Assembly (NCBI RefSeq): GCF_965139615.1
Contig: NZ_CBCSIQ010000012.1
Location: 1-64,000, forward strand
Length of the DNA stretch: 64,000 nt
Direction: 5' to 3'
Origin: Kerstersia similis
GTDB taxonomy: Bacteria > Pseudomonadota > Gammaproteobacteria > Burkholderiales > Burkholderiaceae_B
Shown in pieces: positions 7,837-17,534 of the stretch. The first letter of the stretch is position 1; every line of letters begins with the position of its first letter. The notes beneath the pieces were generated by a model that had not been told where the DNA came from, did no database searches, and was given only the letters and a program-made list of their open reading frames with translations. A program made the position numbers and the translations under genes.

Positions 7837-9294
7837 TCAGGCCGTGCCGCCCACCGTCAGCCCTTCCATACGCAGGGTCGGCATACCCACGCCTACCGGC
7901 ACGCTCTGCCCTTCCTTGCCACAGGTGCCGACGCCCCCGTCCAGCGCCATGTCGTTGCCGATCAGGCTGATCCGGTTCATGGCATCCGGCCCGTTGCCGA
8001 TCAGCGTCGCGCCCTTGACCGGATAGGTCACCTTGCCGTCTTCGATCATGTAGGCTTCGGAAGCGGAAAACACAAACTTGCCACTGGTGATATCCACTTG
8101 CCCACCGCCAAAGTTGACGGCGTACAGGCCTTTTTTCACCGACGCGATGATCTCTTCCGGCGGTGTCTGGCCACCGAGCATATAGGTGTTGGTCATGCGC
8201 GGCATCGGCAGATAGGCATAGGATTCCCGCCGGCCATTGCCCGTCAGCGGAACGCCCATCAACCGGGCATTCAATGAATCCTGCATGTAGCCACGCAAAA
8301 TGCCATCTTCGATCAGCACATTATGCTGCGTGGCATTCCCTTCATCATCGACATTCAGGGAGCCCCGCCGCCCTTCCAGGGTGCCGTCGTCAACAACCGT
8401 CACGCCCTTGGCCGCCACCCGCTCGCCCACACGTCCGGCAAACACGCTGGAACCCTTGCGATTAAAGTCTCCTTCCAGGCCATGCCCCACGGCTTCGTGC
8501 AACAGGATGCCCGGCCAACCCGGCCCCATGACCACCGTCATTTCCCCTGCCGGCGCAGGGCGGGCCTCCAGATTCACCAAGGCTTCATGCACGGCACGTT
8601 CGACATAGCCCTGCAGCACGGCATCGGTGAAGTAGGCCAGGCCGGCACGTCCGCCACCACCGCCATGACCGATTTCGCGGCGGCCCTGGTGTTCGGCGAT
8701 CACGCTGACCGACAGCCTGACCAGCGGCCGGACATCCGCCACCAGGCGGCCATCGCTGCCAGCCACCAGAATGACATCATGCTCGGCACCAAGACTGGCC
8801 ATGACCTGAATGATGCGCGGGTCGCGTGCGCGGGCCATGCGCTCCACGCGCTCCAGCAACGCCACTTTATCCGGCGCTTCCAGCGTCAGCAAGGGATCGA
8901 CGGCCGGGTACAACGCCCGCCCGGCGGCCGCGTCCCCCGTCACGACCTGCTGGCGGCCCGCGCCGCGCCGTGCAATGCCGCGCACCGTGCGCGCCGAAGC
9001 CAGCAAGGCATCCGCTGAAAGGTGATCGGAATAGGCAAAAGCAGTTTTCTCGCCAGCAATGGCACGCACGCCTACGCCTTGTTCAATGGAAAAACTGCCG
9101 CTTTTGACCACCCCTTCTTCCAGGCTCCAGCCCTCGCTGCGAGTATGCTGGAAATAGAGGTCGGCATAATCGACGCGATGCGTAAAAATCTCGCCCAGGG
9201 CTCGCGCCAGATGGCTTTCATCCAAACCCCAGGGATCCAGCAGTATGGATCTGGCGGTATTGAGGGCATCAAGCCCGGGATCAATTCGTTTCAT
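7837..9294 (-). CDS. tldD: Metalloprotease TldD
   Basis: A 485-residue cytosolic zinc protease of the TldD/PmbA family, which works with PmbA (TldE) in degrading unfolded peptides and maturing some peptides. The metal site HEAVGHGLEGD is present in the middle of the protein. The C-terminal beta-rich half, with the conserved GGQVDITSGKFVFSASEAYMIEDGK segment, is complete. ATG at 9294 follows a GAAGAG ribosome site. pmbA is not in the window, as is common. The nitrilase-family gene lies 78 bases upstream on the same strand, and the two probably share a transcript. Confidence 0.94.
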   Translation of the reverse strand: MKRIDPGLDALNTARSILLDPWGLDESHLARALGEIFTHRVDYADLYFQHTRSEGWSLEEGVVKSGSFSIEQGVGVRAIAGEKTAFAYSDHLSADALLASARTVRGIARRGAGRQQVVTGDAAAGRALYPAVDPLLTLEAPDKVALLERVERMARARDPRIIQVMASLGAEHDVILVAGSDGRLVADVRPLVRLSVSVIAEHQGRREIGHGGGGGRAGLAYFTDAVLQGYVERAVHEALVNLEARPAPAGEMTVVMGPGWPGILLHEAVGHGLEGDFNRKGSSVFAGRVGERVAAKGVTVVDDGTLEGRRGSLNVDDEGNATQHNVLIEDGILRGYMQDSLNARLMGVPLTGNGRRESYAYLPMPRMTNTYMLGGQTPPEEIIASVKKGLYAVNFGGGQVDITSGKFVFSASEAYMIEDGKVTYPVKGATLIGNGPDAMNRISLIGNDMALDGGVGTCGKEGQSVPVGVGMPTLRMEGLTVGGTA

Positions 9295-9372
9295 AGACTC
9301 TTCAAGCAATTTGGTTTGGCCGTCCGGCGCTGCCCGTCATGCGGTGCAGCAGCCGGTGCACGGCGGCCTGCG

Positions 9373-10206
9373 TCACAGCACGCGATGACGCAACGCAGGC
9401 AAATCAGTACGAATGCTGGCGATGCGCGCCGGATCCACCACGCCACTGACCACCCCTGCACCTTCCTCAAGGACATCAACGATCTCGCCCCAGGGGTCGA
9501 TCAACATGGCATGCCCCCAGGTACGCCGGCCACTGGCATGCCGCCCGCCTTGGGCGGGCGCCAGAACATAGCATTGATTTTCAATGGCCCGCGCGCGCAA
9601 CAGGATTTCCCAATGCGCCCTGCCCGTGGTGTAGGTAAAGGCCGCGGGCACCAGCAACAGGCTGACGGCCCCCATGGCCCGGTACATTTCCGGAAAACGC
9701 AGATCGTAACAGGTAGAGAGCCCGACCCGCCCGCAAGGCGTGTCAAACGTACGAACCTCGGCCCCCGCCCGGATGACGCGGGATTCATCATAGGACTCCT
9801 GGCCGCGCGTAAAGCTGAACAGGTGGATCTTGTCATAGCGCTGCACCTGCCGGCCATCCGGGCCATAGACCAGTTGCGCATTGAACAGCCTGCCGGTATC
9901 GCCCGTCGCCAGCGGAATAGTTCCTCCCGCCAGCCAGATTCCATGCCGGCGCGCCTGTTCAGACAAAAAGGACTGCAGCGGGCCGGCGCCATCTTCTTCG
10001 ATAATGGCCAGTTTGTCCTCGTCCTTGAGGCCGATCAGACAAAAATACTCCGGCAAGGCCACCAGCCGGGCGCCCCCTGCCACTGCCTGCGCAATCAACG
10101 CTTCTGCCTGCGCCAGATTTTCCTGGACATCAGGCGTGGACACCATCTGGATTCCTGCGACCGGCAAAGCTGTGTTTGCCACCGCAGCAGCTGCAATTTC
10201 CGACAT
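9373..10206 (-). CDS. Carbon-nitrogen hydrolase (nitrilase superfamily)
   Basis: A 277-residue amidase with the full Glu-Lys-Cys triad: Glu in LVALPEYF, Lys in YDKIHLFSF, Cys in VGLSTCYDLRFPE. This is the Nit1/NitFhit-like or omega-amidase-like branch, whose members hydrolyse deaminated glutathione or alpha-keto acid amides. Which of these applies here is not certain. The start at MSEIAA is supported by an AGGGGAA ribosome site. It sits directly upstream of tldD, an arrangement common in betaproteobacteria, where a yhdP gene often precedes it; no yhdP is present here. Confidence 0.87.
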   Translation of the reverse strand: MSEIAAAAVANTALPVAGIQMVSTPDVQENLAQAEALIAQAVAGGARLVALPEYFCLIGLKDEDKLAIIEEDGAGPLQSFLSEQARRHGIWLAGGTIPLATGDTGRLFNAQLVYGPDGRQVQRYDKIHLFSFTRGQESYDESRVIRAGAEVRTFDTPCGRVGLSTCYDLRFPEMYRAMGAVSLLLVPAAFTYTTGRAHWEILLRARAIENQCYVLAPAQGGRHASGRRTWGHAMLIDPWGEIVDVLEEGAGVVSGVVDPARIASIRTDLPALRHRVL

Positions 10207-10517
10207 GCCAATTTCCCCTGGGAGATGCGATCGAGACAGAGGCACGCCGCCTGCTGCCTGCCGCCGGCGCTCAGACCCGCCGGCACACCGTCAGGATCGT
10301 AGCAGTTTCCCTGCCCCGGCAGGGGGCCGCCGCGGCCTGCGCAGCGAACCGCAGGCCGGGCAAAGCGTCACGCCCCCGGCGGAAAGCCCGTGCCCGTACG
10401 CCCTGGGTTCCCCTGGGCTTCTGCGATACCGCGGCCAGCCGCCCCACCCCGCTGCCACACCCCGTTGCCGCAACCCACCGATCAACCCGGACGCCCATTC
10501 GACACGTTCGACACGCG
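10207..10517. other. Intergenic, nothing recognised
   Basis: A GC-rich stretch between the nitrilase gene start and the end of the DUF4136 gene. Short frames exist on both strands but none has a ribosome site or a familiar product. It should contain the promoter of the nitrilase-tldD unit. Confidence 0.4.
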
Positions 10518-11162
10518 CTAATCCGCCAGCTGGTAGTTCACCCTGCGCACCTGGCCGTTATTGCCCGGGAAATGATCGAAGACCGCACGGAAGAGATAAG
10601 GCGCCACTTCCAGGTTGTCGGCATCGCCCGCGCCCAGATGTTCGGCGGTCGAACGGTAAACCTCGGCGTCATGGTTGTCCTTGTCCCGTATCGTGACTGT
10701 CAGCCGGTATTCCTTGGCGGCCACCGGACGCGTCACCCATTCCGGCGGGCCGCCCCAATAGCCATACCCATAACCGTAGCCATAGAAGCGCGGCCTGAAC
10801 CCCGGCGGCCCCATGCCCCACCAGACCGGCTCTTCAACCAGCGCCGTTACCGGCTTGATCTGGTACTCGAAGCCGGCCAGGAAGCGCGCTGGCTGCCCCG
10901 TCCGGGCTTCGACCAGCCCGGTCGCGCCCAGCGCCGCACGCAGCATGTCAGCGTACGAGGCATACTCCAGATTGCCCCGGCTGTGTTCCGGGGTCTCGAT
11001 CTCGTAGGTCTGGCCCTCATAGCTGTCCGACCACTGCTGGAAGCTCGTCACCCGTGCGGAAATACTGGACGCGCAGCCCGCCAGCATAAATACAGCCAGC
11101 CCCAGGCCTAGGCGCCAGCCTGGCATGCGCCATCCGGATGAAACTCCTGTTGTACGGAACAT
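10518..11162 (-). CDS. DUF4136 family lipoprotein
   Basis: A 214-residue envelope lipoprotein. After a basic N-terminus a hydrophobic stretch ends in the lipobox LAGC, with the lipidated Cys near residue 31. The body (SISARVTSFQQWSD onward) has the features of DUF4136, a family of predicted outer-membrane-associated lipoproteins of unknown role. A Gly/Tyr-rich patch (FYGYGYGYGYWGG) lies in the middle. The ATG at 11162 is preceded by AGGAGAT, which decides this start over the longer frame. Function unknown. Confidence 0.82.
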   Translation of the reverse strand: MFRTTGVSSGWRMPGWRLGLGLAVFMLAGCASSISARVTSFQQWSDSYEGQTYEIETPEHSRGNLEYASYADMLRAALGATGLVEARTGQPARFLAGFEYQIKPVTALVEEPVWWGMGPPGFRPRFYGYGYGYGYWGGPPEWVTRPVAAKEYRLTVTIRDKDNHDAEVYRSTAEHLGAGDADNLEVAPYLFRAVFDHFPGNNGQVRRVNYQLAD

Positions 11163-11441
11163 GAAGGTATCTCCTGGCACCCCGGTGCCTGAGTCACTGA
11201 AACTGGGCCGCGAAAACTGGGCCACTGAGTATTGAGCCACTGAATCGGGTCGCTGAATATTCTATTGCTCTGACAGTCCAGGCCCAAAAAAGTTTAGCGG
11301 ACGACATGCCTGAGGCGCTTGGGGCCTGCCGCCCACCTGCCTGCCCGACCTGTGGCAGGCCCCGCTATCGCAGCCCGCCACAGTTCAGGCGCGCGGACGA
11401 CTACAATGTAGCCGTTCAATCTTAAGCATGATGACCTCGCT

Positions 11442-14150
11442 ATGCGCCACGCCAGCTCGACCACAATCCTGCGTCAGGATTACCAGCCTTATCCTTTCCA
11501 GATTCCGTCCATCGAACTTGAGTTCGACCTGGCCGCCCAGGCGACCCGGGTCGTGTCCCGCATGCGCGTCACGCGCCAGCCGGATGCGCCAGCCGACAGC
11601 CCGCTGGTCCTCGATGGCGAAGCATTGATGCTGCATGCCATTCATGTCGATGGGCAATTGCTGGATGCCGAACGCTACCAGCTCGACGGCGCCAGCGGCG
11701 CGCTGAGCATCCATGGCCTGCCCGCCGATGCGCTGGTGCAGATCACCAGCCTGTGCCACCCGGCCCAGAACACGACCTTGATGGGGCTGTATGTCTCCGG
11801 CGCCAGCTTGTTCACCCAGTGCGAGGCCGAAGGTTTCCGCCGCATTACCTGGTTCGCCGACCGCCCTGACGTCATGTCGCGCTATCGCGTCACGCTGCGC
11901 GCCAATCGCACCGACTATCCCCTGCTGCTGTCCAATGGCAATCTGATTGCAACGACCACCCTGGCCGATGGGCGCCATCAGGCCGTCTGGGAAGACCCGC
12001 ACCCCAAACCCAGCTATCTGTTCGCCCTGGTGGCCGGAAATTTCGATTGCCGCGAAAGCACGCTGCGCACGCGCAGCGGCCGCGACGCCCTGTTGCAGGT
12101 TTATGCCGACCCGGGCTCGGGCAGCCAGACCGCCTGGGCACTGGAATCGCTGGAGCGCTCGGTGCGCTGGGATGAACAGCGCTTCGGGCTGGAACTGGAT
12201 CTGGATCGCTTCATGATCGTCGCCGCCCGCGACTTCAATATGGGCGCCATGGAAAACAAGGGGCTGAACGTATTCAATGCCGCCTATGTGCTGGCCGACC
12301 CGCAAACCGCCACGGATGGCAACTACCGTGCCATTGAAGCCGTTATCGGACACGAATACTTCCATAACTGGACGGGCAACCGCGTCACCTGCCGCGATTG
12401 GTTCCAACTGAGTCTCAAGGAAGGGCTGACCGTCTTCCGCGACCAGGAATTCACCGCCGACATGATGGCTGCCGGCCTGGACGCCGATGCCGCCGCCAGT
12501 GCCCGCACCATCAAGCGCATCGACGATGTCACCGTGCTGCGCGCCGCACAGTTCCCGGAAGACGCCGGCCCGATGGCGCACCCCATCCGTCCGGACAGTT
12601 ATCAGGAAATCGGCAACTTCTACACCGCGACGGTCTATGAGAAGGGCGCCGAAGTCATCCGCATGCAGCACACGCTGCTGGGCGAAGCCGGCTTCCAGGA
12701 AGGCATACGCGAGTATTTCCGGCGCCATGACGGCCAGGCCGTCACCTGCGACGACTTCGTCAATGCGATGGAGTCAGTCTATCAACGCCTGCACCCCGGC
12801 AAGGATCTGGCCGTATTCCGCCGCTGGTACGAGCAGGCCGGCACGCCGCGCGTACGCGTCGAACTGGAGTATGACGCCACCACCCGATCGTGCGTGGTCA
12901 CGCTCTCGCAAAGCAACCCGCCAGTAGGCGTGGAAAAAGAACGTGGCCCCGATTTCATCAAGGCGCCGCTGCACATCCCCTTTGCCATCGGCTTTATCGC
13001 CGCTGATGGCCAGGCACTGGCACCCGTCCTGAATGGCCAGCAGGCTGATACCTTCCTGCTGGAACTCACCGAAGCACGCCAGCAATGGCGCTTCGAAAAC
13101 ATGGCGGCAGCGCCAACACCGTCGCTGCTGCGCAATTTCTCGGCGCCCGTCATCGTTGACTATGACTGGCAGGATGCCGATCTGGCCTTGCTCTCGGCAC
13201 ACGACGGCAATCCCTTCGCGCGCTGGGAAGCCGGGCAGGAACTGGCCGCCCGACAGATGCTGGCCAATGCGGCACGCCTGCGCGCTGGCGAACCGATGCG
13301 CGCCGACCCGGTCTTTGTGGATGCCTGGCGCGCCCAACTGAGCGCCCCCGGCCTGGATGCCGGCTACCGCGCCCGCGCCCTGGCGCTGCCCTCGGAAAAA
13401 ACCCTGGCGCAGCGCATGGAAAAAATGGACCCGCCCGCCATCTCTGCCGCGCGCGACTTCCTGCGCGCCGAACTGGGCCGCGCCCTGGCGCCGCTCTGGC
13501 GGGTAGCCTACGATGCCAATGCGGTAGCAGGCCCGTATTCGCCCGACGCCCCCTCCGCCGGCAAGCGCGCCCTACGCAACCTGGCGCTGGCCTACCTGCT
13601 GTCCGGCAAGGTGGACGGTGCGCGCGAACTAGCCCTGGCCCAGTACGACACGGCCAGCAATATGACCGATGGCCTGGCGGCGCTCACTGCCTTGGTCAAT
13701 GACAGCCGCGACGCCGACACGGAGCAGCGACTGGCGGCCTTCTATGACACCTGGCAGCATGACCCGCTGGTCGTCGATAAATGGTTTGCGCTGCAGGCCA
13801 GTTCGCGCGCCACCGATGTTGCTGCGGCCCGACGCCTGCTGGCCCATCCCGCCTTCACGCTGCGCAATCCCAACCGGGCGCGTTCCCTGGTTTTCCAGTT
13901 CTGCCTCAATAATGCCTCCGGCCTGCATCAGGCCGATGGCGCAGGCTACGATTTCTGGGCCGAACAAGTGCTGGCGCTGGACGCCATCAACCCGGAAATT
14001 GCAGCCCGTCTGGCCCGTGGGCTGGATAACTGGGCAGCCCATGCTCCCGCGTTGAGCGCACCGATGCGCGCGGCGATCGAACGCGTCCGCGCGCACCAGC
14101 CGCTGTCGCGCAACGTCGATGAGATTACCGCCAAGGCCTTGGCCCTTTGA
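11442..14150 (+). CDS. pepN: Aminopeptidase N
   Basis: A 902-residue M1-family zinc aminopeptidase that removes N-terminal residues in the late steps of protein turnover. It carries the substrate-anchoring GAMENKGLN, the zinc site HEYFHNWTGNRVTCRDWFQLSLKEG (the HExxH-x18-E type, with the distant Glu in SLKEGL) and the family C-terminal helical domain. Length matches gammaproteobacterial PepN, about 870-900. It is followed 39 bases later by fbp on the same strand, so the two may be cotranscribed. The start at MRHASSTT leaves the domain intact. Confidence 0.95.
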   Translation: MRHASSTTILRQDYQPYPFQIPSIELEFDLAAQATRVVSRMRVTRQPDAPADSPLVLDGEALMLHAIHVDGQLLDAERYQLDGASGALSIHGLPADALVQITSLCHPAQNTTLMGLYVSGASLFTQCEAEGFRRITWFADRPDVMSRYRVTLRANRTDYPLLLSNGNLIATTTLADGRHQAVWEDPHPKPSYLFALVAGNFDCRESTLRTRSGRDALLQVYADPGSGSQTAWALESLERSVRWDEQRFGLELDLDRFMIVAARDFNMGAMENKGLNVFNAAYVLADPQTATDGNYRAIEAVIGHEYFHNWTGNRVTCRDWFQLSLKEGLTVFRDQEFTADMMAAGLDADAAASARTIKRIDDVTVLRAAQFPEDAGPMAHPIRPDSYQEIGNFYTATVYEKGAEVIRMQHTLLGEAGFQEGIREYFRRHDGQAVTCDDFVNAMESVYQRLHPGKDLAVFRRWYEQAGTPRVRVELEYDATTRSCVVTLSQSNPPVGVEKERGPDFIKAPLHIPFAIGFIAADGQALAPVLNGQQADTFLLELTEARQQWRFENMAAAPTPSLLRNFSAPVIVDYDWQDADLALLSAHDGNPFARWEAGQELAARQMLANAARLRAGEPMRADPVFVDAWRAQLSAPGLDAGYRARALALPSEKTLAQRMEKMDPPAISAARDFLRAELGRALAPLWRVAYDANAVAGPYSPDAPSAGKRALRNLALAYLLSGKVDGARELALAQYDTASNMTDGLAALTALVNDSRDADTEQRLAAFYDTWQHDPLVVDKWFALQASSRATDVAAARRLLAHPAFTLRNPNRARSLVFQFCLNNASGLHQADGAGYDFWAEQVLALDAINPEIAARLARGLDNWAAHAPALSAPMRAAIERVRAHQPLSRNVDEITAKALAL

Positions 14151-14189
14151 ATTCCCATTTCCCGTCTTTTCACTATTTTCTGGAACACC

Positions 14190-15209
14190 ATGTCCCGTAA
14201 AACCCTGACTCAATACATGATCGAGCAGCAGCGCGACCACCAATGCGTGCCTGAAGCTCTGCGCCAGCTGGTCGAGACCGTCAGCCGCGCCTGCAAAAGC
14301 ATCTCCCATTCGGTCGGCAAAGGGGCGCTGGGTGGCGTGCTGGGCAGCCTGGAAAGCGAAAACGTTCAAGGCGAAGTCCAGAAAAAACTGGACGTCATGT
14401 CCAACGATATCCTGATCGAAGCCAATGAATGGGGCGGCTGTCTGGCTGCCATGGCCTCGGAAGAAATGGACACCATCCGCAAGATTCCCAGCCATTACCC
14501 CAAGGGGGAATACCTGCTGTTGTTCGATCCGCTGGATGGCTCATCCAATATCGACGTCAACGTCTCCATCGGCACCATTTTCTCCATCCTCAAGACAGCC
14601 AAGGGTGGCCAGGACGCCTCCGAGGCGGACTTCCTGCAGCCCGGCACGCAACAGGTTGCCGCCGGCTATGCGGTGTATGGCCCGCAAACCTTGCTGGTGC
14701 TGACCTTCGGTCACGGCGTGGTGGGCTTCACGCTGGATCGCGACATCGGCGCCTGGGTGCTGACGCATGACAACATCCAGATCCCGGCCGACACCAAGGA
14801 ATTCGCCATCAATATGTCGAACCAGCGCCATTGGGATGCCCCGGTCAAGCGCTATATCGACGAATGCCTGGCTGGCGAAAGCGGTGTGCGCGGCAAGAAT
14901 TTCAATATGCGCTGGGTCGCCTCCATGGTGGCCGATGTGCACCGCATCCTGATGCGCGGCGGTATCTTCATGTACCCCTGGGATGCCCGCGAACCGTCCA
15001 AACCCGGCAAGCTGCGCCTGATGTACGAAGCCAACCCCATGAGTTTCCTGGTCGAGCAGGCCGGTGGCGCCGCCATTGACGGCCGCCAGCGCATTCTCGA
15101 TGTGCCGCCCACGCAACTACACCAGCGCGTAAGCGTCGTGCTGGGTTCGCGCAACGAAGTCGAGCGTGTCGGCCAGTACCACACGGAAGCAGACGCGGCA
15201 AAGCACTGA
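14190..15209 (+). CDS. fbp: Fructose-1,6-bisphosphatase, class I
   Basis: Hydrolyses fructose 1,6-bisphosphate to fructose 6-phosphate, the committed step of gluconeogenesis. It is 339 residues with the metal-binding LFDPLDGSSNIDVNVSIGTIFSI signature, the MRWVASMVADVHRIL segment and the C-terminal YEANPMSFLVEQAGG, all typical of class I. It lies 39 bases after pepN and ends before a strong bidirectional terminator. A weak TGGA ribosome site precedes the ATG. Confidence 0.96.
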   Translation: MSRKTLTQYMIEQQRDHQCVPEALRQLVETVSRACKSISHSVGKGALGGVLGSLESENVQGEVQKKLDVMSNDILIEANEWGGCLAAMASEEMDTIRKIPSHYPKGEYLLLFDPLDGSSNIDVNVSIGTIFSILKTAKGGQDASEADFLQPGTQQVAAGYAVYGPQTLLVLTFGHGVVGFTLDRDIGAWVLTHDNIQIPADTKEFAINMSNQRHWDAPVKRYIDECLAGESGVRGKNFNMRWVASMVADVHRILMRGGIFMYPWDAREPSKPGKLRLMYEANPMSFLVEQAGGAAIDGRQRILDVPPTQLHQRVSVVLGSRNEVERVGQYHTEADAAKH

Positions 15210-15295
15210 TTCCAGCCAGCCGCACAGGGTTGGCGTTTGCCTGACTCCACGCGGCCAGCGCCCTGACAGCCAAGCCGGCTGAGCCAGGCTTAAGA

Positions 15296-15340
15296 AAAAG
15301 CGGCCCGCCCGGCCATGACAGACCGGGCGGGCCGCTTCAC
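15296..15340. terminator. Bidirectional terminator after fbp
   Basis: The stem AAGCGGCCCGCCCGG pairs perfectly with CCGGGCGGGCCGCTT around a 10-base loop. AAAAA flanks it on the left, giving a T-run for the minus-strand lipase-like gene; the plus-strand T-run is short. It separates two convergent units. Confidence 0.65.
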
Positions 15341-15358
15341 GTTCAGGGCCAGCCGTTC

Positions 15359-16744
15359 TTACTGGGGCGCGACGCTCCAGGCACCGTCGGCGCTCCGTGT
15401 CACCTGAACATTGAAGACCGGAATCGGTGAGCTATCGCCCGCTGTCCCACGGACTTCGCCCACCGGCAGGCGGCGCGTCAGCAATTCCCCATCCTTGGCA
15501 GAGGACAATTGCACGGTCGCGGTACGGCCCTCGGCGCGCGCGTAATTGTTGATGCCGATCTGGTACACGCCCGCTTGCAGCACGTTCGCATCGCAACTGG
15601 CGTAGTAATGCTCCGGCCCGTAGGCATTGACGTTATCCGTATCCAGATAACCGCTCTGGCCGCGCCGCCTGGAGTAATAGACCTGCGCGCCTTGCGGTTC
15701 GAAAGTATGCAGATCAACATCACCGGTGCCATCCCAGGTCAGTGTCACGGTAAAGAAGCCGGTTTCCCCCGCAGTGGCCGGCGCCTTGAGCTCTCCCAGC
15801 GCCTTTGCCATCTGCGCCTGAATCTGACCGCGCGCGGCGCGTGTCCCATCCAGGTAGGTTTCGATCAGCTTGTGGCCGGACGCATCCGTCTTGGAGAACG
15901 GGATATTCAGGTTGGCGGCCGGCGTGCTGCCCGCAACGGCGCGCAAGCCGCCGATGACCAGGTCAATATCCACCGTGGTGTACTCACCATTGAGCGTCGG
16001 TGCCGCACTGGCGATATGCACCACCTTGGCGCTCTCCGTGGAAGCGCTGACCCTGACAGCTTCGTCGTAGGCCTTGTTGACGAACAGATTCCCCTGGGAA
16101 TGCGCCACCAGCAGCAGTTTCTTGCGTTCCGTCACCAGCCCCTGGATACGCGCATTGTGGCGGATGTAATCCGCTTCCGTCGGTGGCTTGGACGCCATGC
16201 CCGCCAGGACGGCCACCATTTTGGCCTTCACCGTCTCTTTCCAGGCCTGGTAGGCATCGCCAAACGCCTGGTGACTCTCCTTCAGGCGTTCCCACAGCGA
16301 CGACTCACCGGCGCCACTCAAGGTGCTCCAGAAATATTCCCAGCGCTGCTTGAGTACGCCGTCGATTTCACCGGAGCGCTGGATGAAAACTTCAGCAACA
16401 TCTTCCAGGCTCGTCACATCCGGGCGATCCGCCAATTTGCCCGAGGTGTTGTAGAACAGTTCGGCAGTCACGCGCTCACCGCCATAGCTGTCGCCAGCCA
16501 GCAGCATCAGCCGCTCCATGCCGTGCGCAGCCTCGGTCGGGTCGTTCCAGACGCCGTTGAAAAAGCCCAGTACATAGCCACTGGATTCGCACAGACTGGC
16601 AGGCGCCTCTTGCGCCAGTGCGGGTTGCATGGCCCCTAGCGAGAGCGCAGCGGCAGCGGCCAGGCCGACGGCAAACGTGCGATAGGAGCGCGCCAACGGA
16701 AACGGAGCGAACGGAAACGCGGCAAACCGCAAGCCCTTACTCAT
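15359..16744 (-). CDS. Secreted alpha/beta-hydrolase-like protein with a C-terminal beta domain
   Basis: A 461-residue exported protein of unknown function. A Sec signal peptide (hydrophobic 24-40, predicted cut after ALA at about 44) precedes a globular part containing LLLVAHSQGNLFVNKAYDEA, a GxSxG-like nucleophile elbow (AHSQGN) of lipases and esterases. The last 130 residues (TWDGTGDVDLHTFEPQG...) look like the beta-sandwich DUF2135/YfaP-type domain found in secreted proteins. Its ATG overlaps the stop of the upstream lipoprotein gene by 8 bases, so translation is probably coupled. Hydrolase activity and substrate are inference; catalytic Asp and His were not identified. Confidence 0.7.
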   Translation of the reverse strand: MSKGLRFAAFPFAPFPLARSYRTFAVGLAAAAALSLGAMQPALAQEAPASLCESSGYVLGFFNGVWNDPTEAAHGMERLMLLAGDSYGGERVTAELFYNTSGKLADRPDVTSLEDVAEVFIQRSGEIDGVLKQRWEYFWSTLSGAGESSLWERLKESHQAFGDAYQAWKETVKAKMVAVLAGMASKPPTEADYIRHNARIQGLVTERKKLLLVAHSQGNLFVNKAYDEAVRVSASTESAKVVHIASAAPTLNGEYTTVDIDLVIGGLRAVAGSTPAANLNIPFSKTDASGHKLIETYLDGTRAARGQIQAQMAKALGELKAPATAGETGFFTVTLTWDGTGDVDLHTFEPQGAQVYYSRRRGQSGYLDTDNVNAYGPEHYYASCDANVLQAGVYQIGINNYARAEGRTATVQLSSAKDGELLTRRLPVGEVRGTAGDSSPIPVFNVQVTRSADGAWSVAPQ

Positions 16745-17294
16745 CGCCGCACCCATTGCCATCCGGGGATTTGATGACGTAGCCATTGACGGCTTCCATG
16801 TAGCGCATATAGGCGCGGGCACGCACTTCGGTATTGGCCGTGCGGTCGCGCAGGCCGGTCACCGTGTTTTCGCCGCCCAGCACATCCGCCTCGCGGCGCA
16901 CCACGCACTTCACGCCCGCCATCTGCTGGGCAACCACCTGGCGCAGCGCGGGTTCATCCGCGACATCCACCAGCAATGCCTGCTGGTTGGCTGCGGCCAG
17001 CTGCATCAACGCCTGTTTCTGCGTATCGTTGGCAGGCAGTTGCTGCACCCATGCCTGAATATCGTCACGCACGCCATTGGCATCGCTGTCCTCCCCGGCC
17101 AGGCTCTCGCTGCGATCTAATGCGGGCAAGGTGCCGTCCCGCTCCAGCGCTGCGATGCTCGCTGCGGGCGTATTTTCTTCAGGGGCAGTACCGCCGCCGT
17201 CCGAGCCGCCGGAATCATCCCCGCCACCGCAAGCAGCCAGGGACAGGCTCAAACAAAACGGCGCAAGCCACGACTTGCGCAAGGAAAAATTCAT
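16737..17294 (-). CDS. Lipoprotein of unknown function, coupled to the lipase-like gene
   Basis: A 185-residue predicted lipoprotein. The N-terminal signal MNFSLRKSWLAPFCLSLSL ends in the lipobox LAAC (Cys about 22), followed by a Gly/Asp/Ser linker typical of outer-membrane lipoproteins. The body contains DSDANGVRDDIQAWVQQL, a calcium-loop-like Asp-rich segment. GGAGCG eight bases upstream of the ATG fixes the start. The stop overlaps the next gene's start. I do not recognise the family. A shared role with the downstream secreted hydrolase, for instance anchoring or acting as an immunity or chaperone partner, is only a guess. Confidence 0.7.
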   Translation of the reverse strand: MNFSLRKSWLAPFCLSLSLAACGGGDDSGGSDGGGTAPEENTPAASIAALERDGTLPALDRSESLAGEDSDANGVRDDIQAWVQQLPANDTQKQALMQLAAANQQALLVDVADEPALRQVVAQQMAGVKCVVRREADVLGGENTVTGLRDRTANTEVRARAYMRYMEAVNGYVIKSPDGNGCGDE

Positions 17295-17510
17295 GTGGTA
17301 TCGCTCCATGAGAACCCGCCTCGTCCAGCCACGGCGATTGAGCCAGATACCGGAACATGCCGCGGAAAAAGAAAACTGCCCGGCCCGGTGCCATCCATCT
17401 GGACAGCGCCCGGCCTGGGCAGGCATTCAAAAAACCGCTGAATTCTAATCTGGCAAACGCCAAACAAATTATTTCCATTGTGTCCGTGAGTAGCCGCGCC
17501 GCCACTCCCC

Positions 17511-17534
17511 GGCATCACGGCATCACGGCATCAC
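17511..17534. repeat. Three tandem 8-bp units over the qor stop codon
   Basis: GGCATCAC is repeated three times in a row (17511, 17519, 17527), and the qor stop TGA (17531-17533, minus) lies inside the third unit. Because 8 is not a multiple of 3, copy changes would alter what follows the stop, but not the upstream coding part. Confidence 0.6.
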
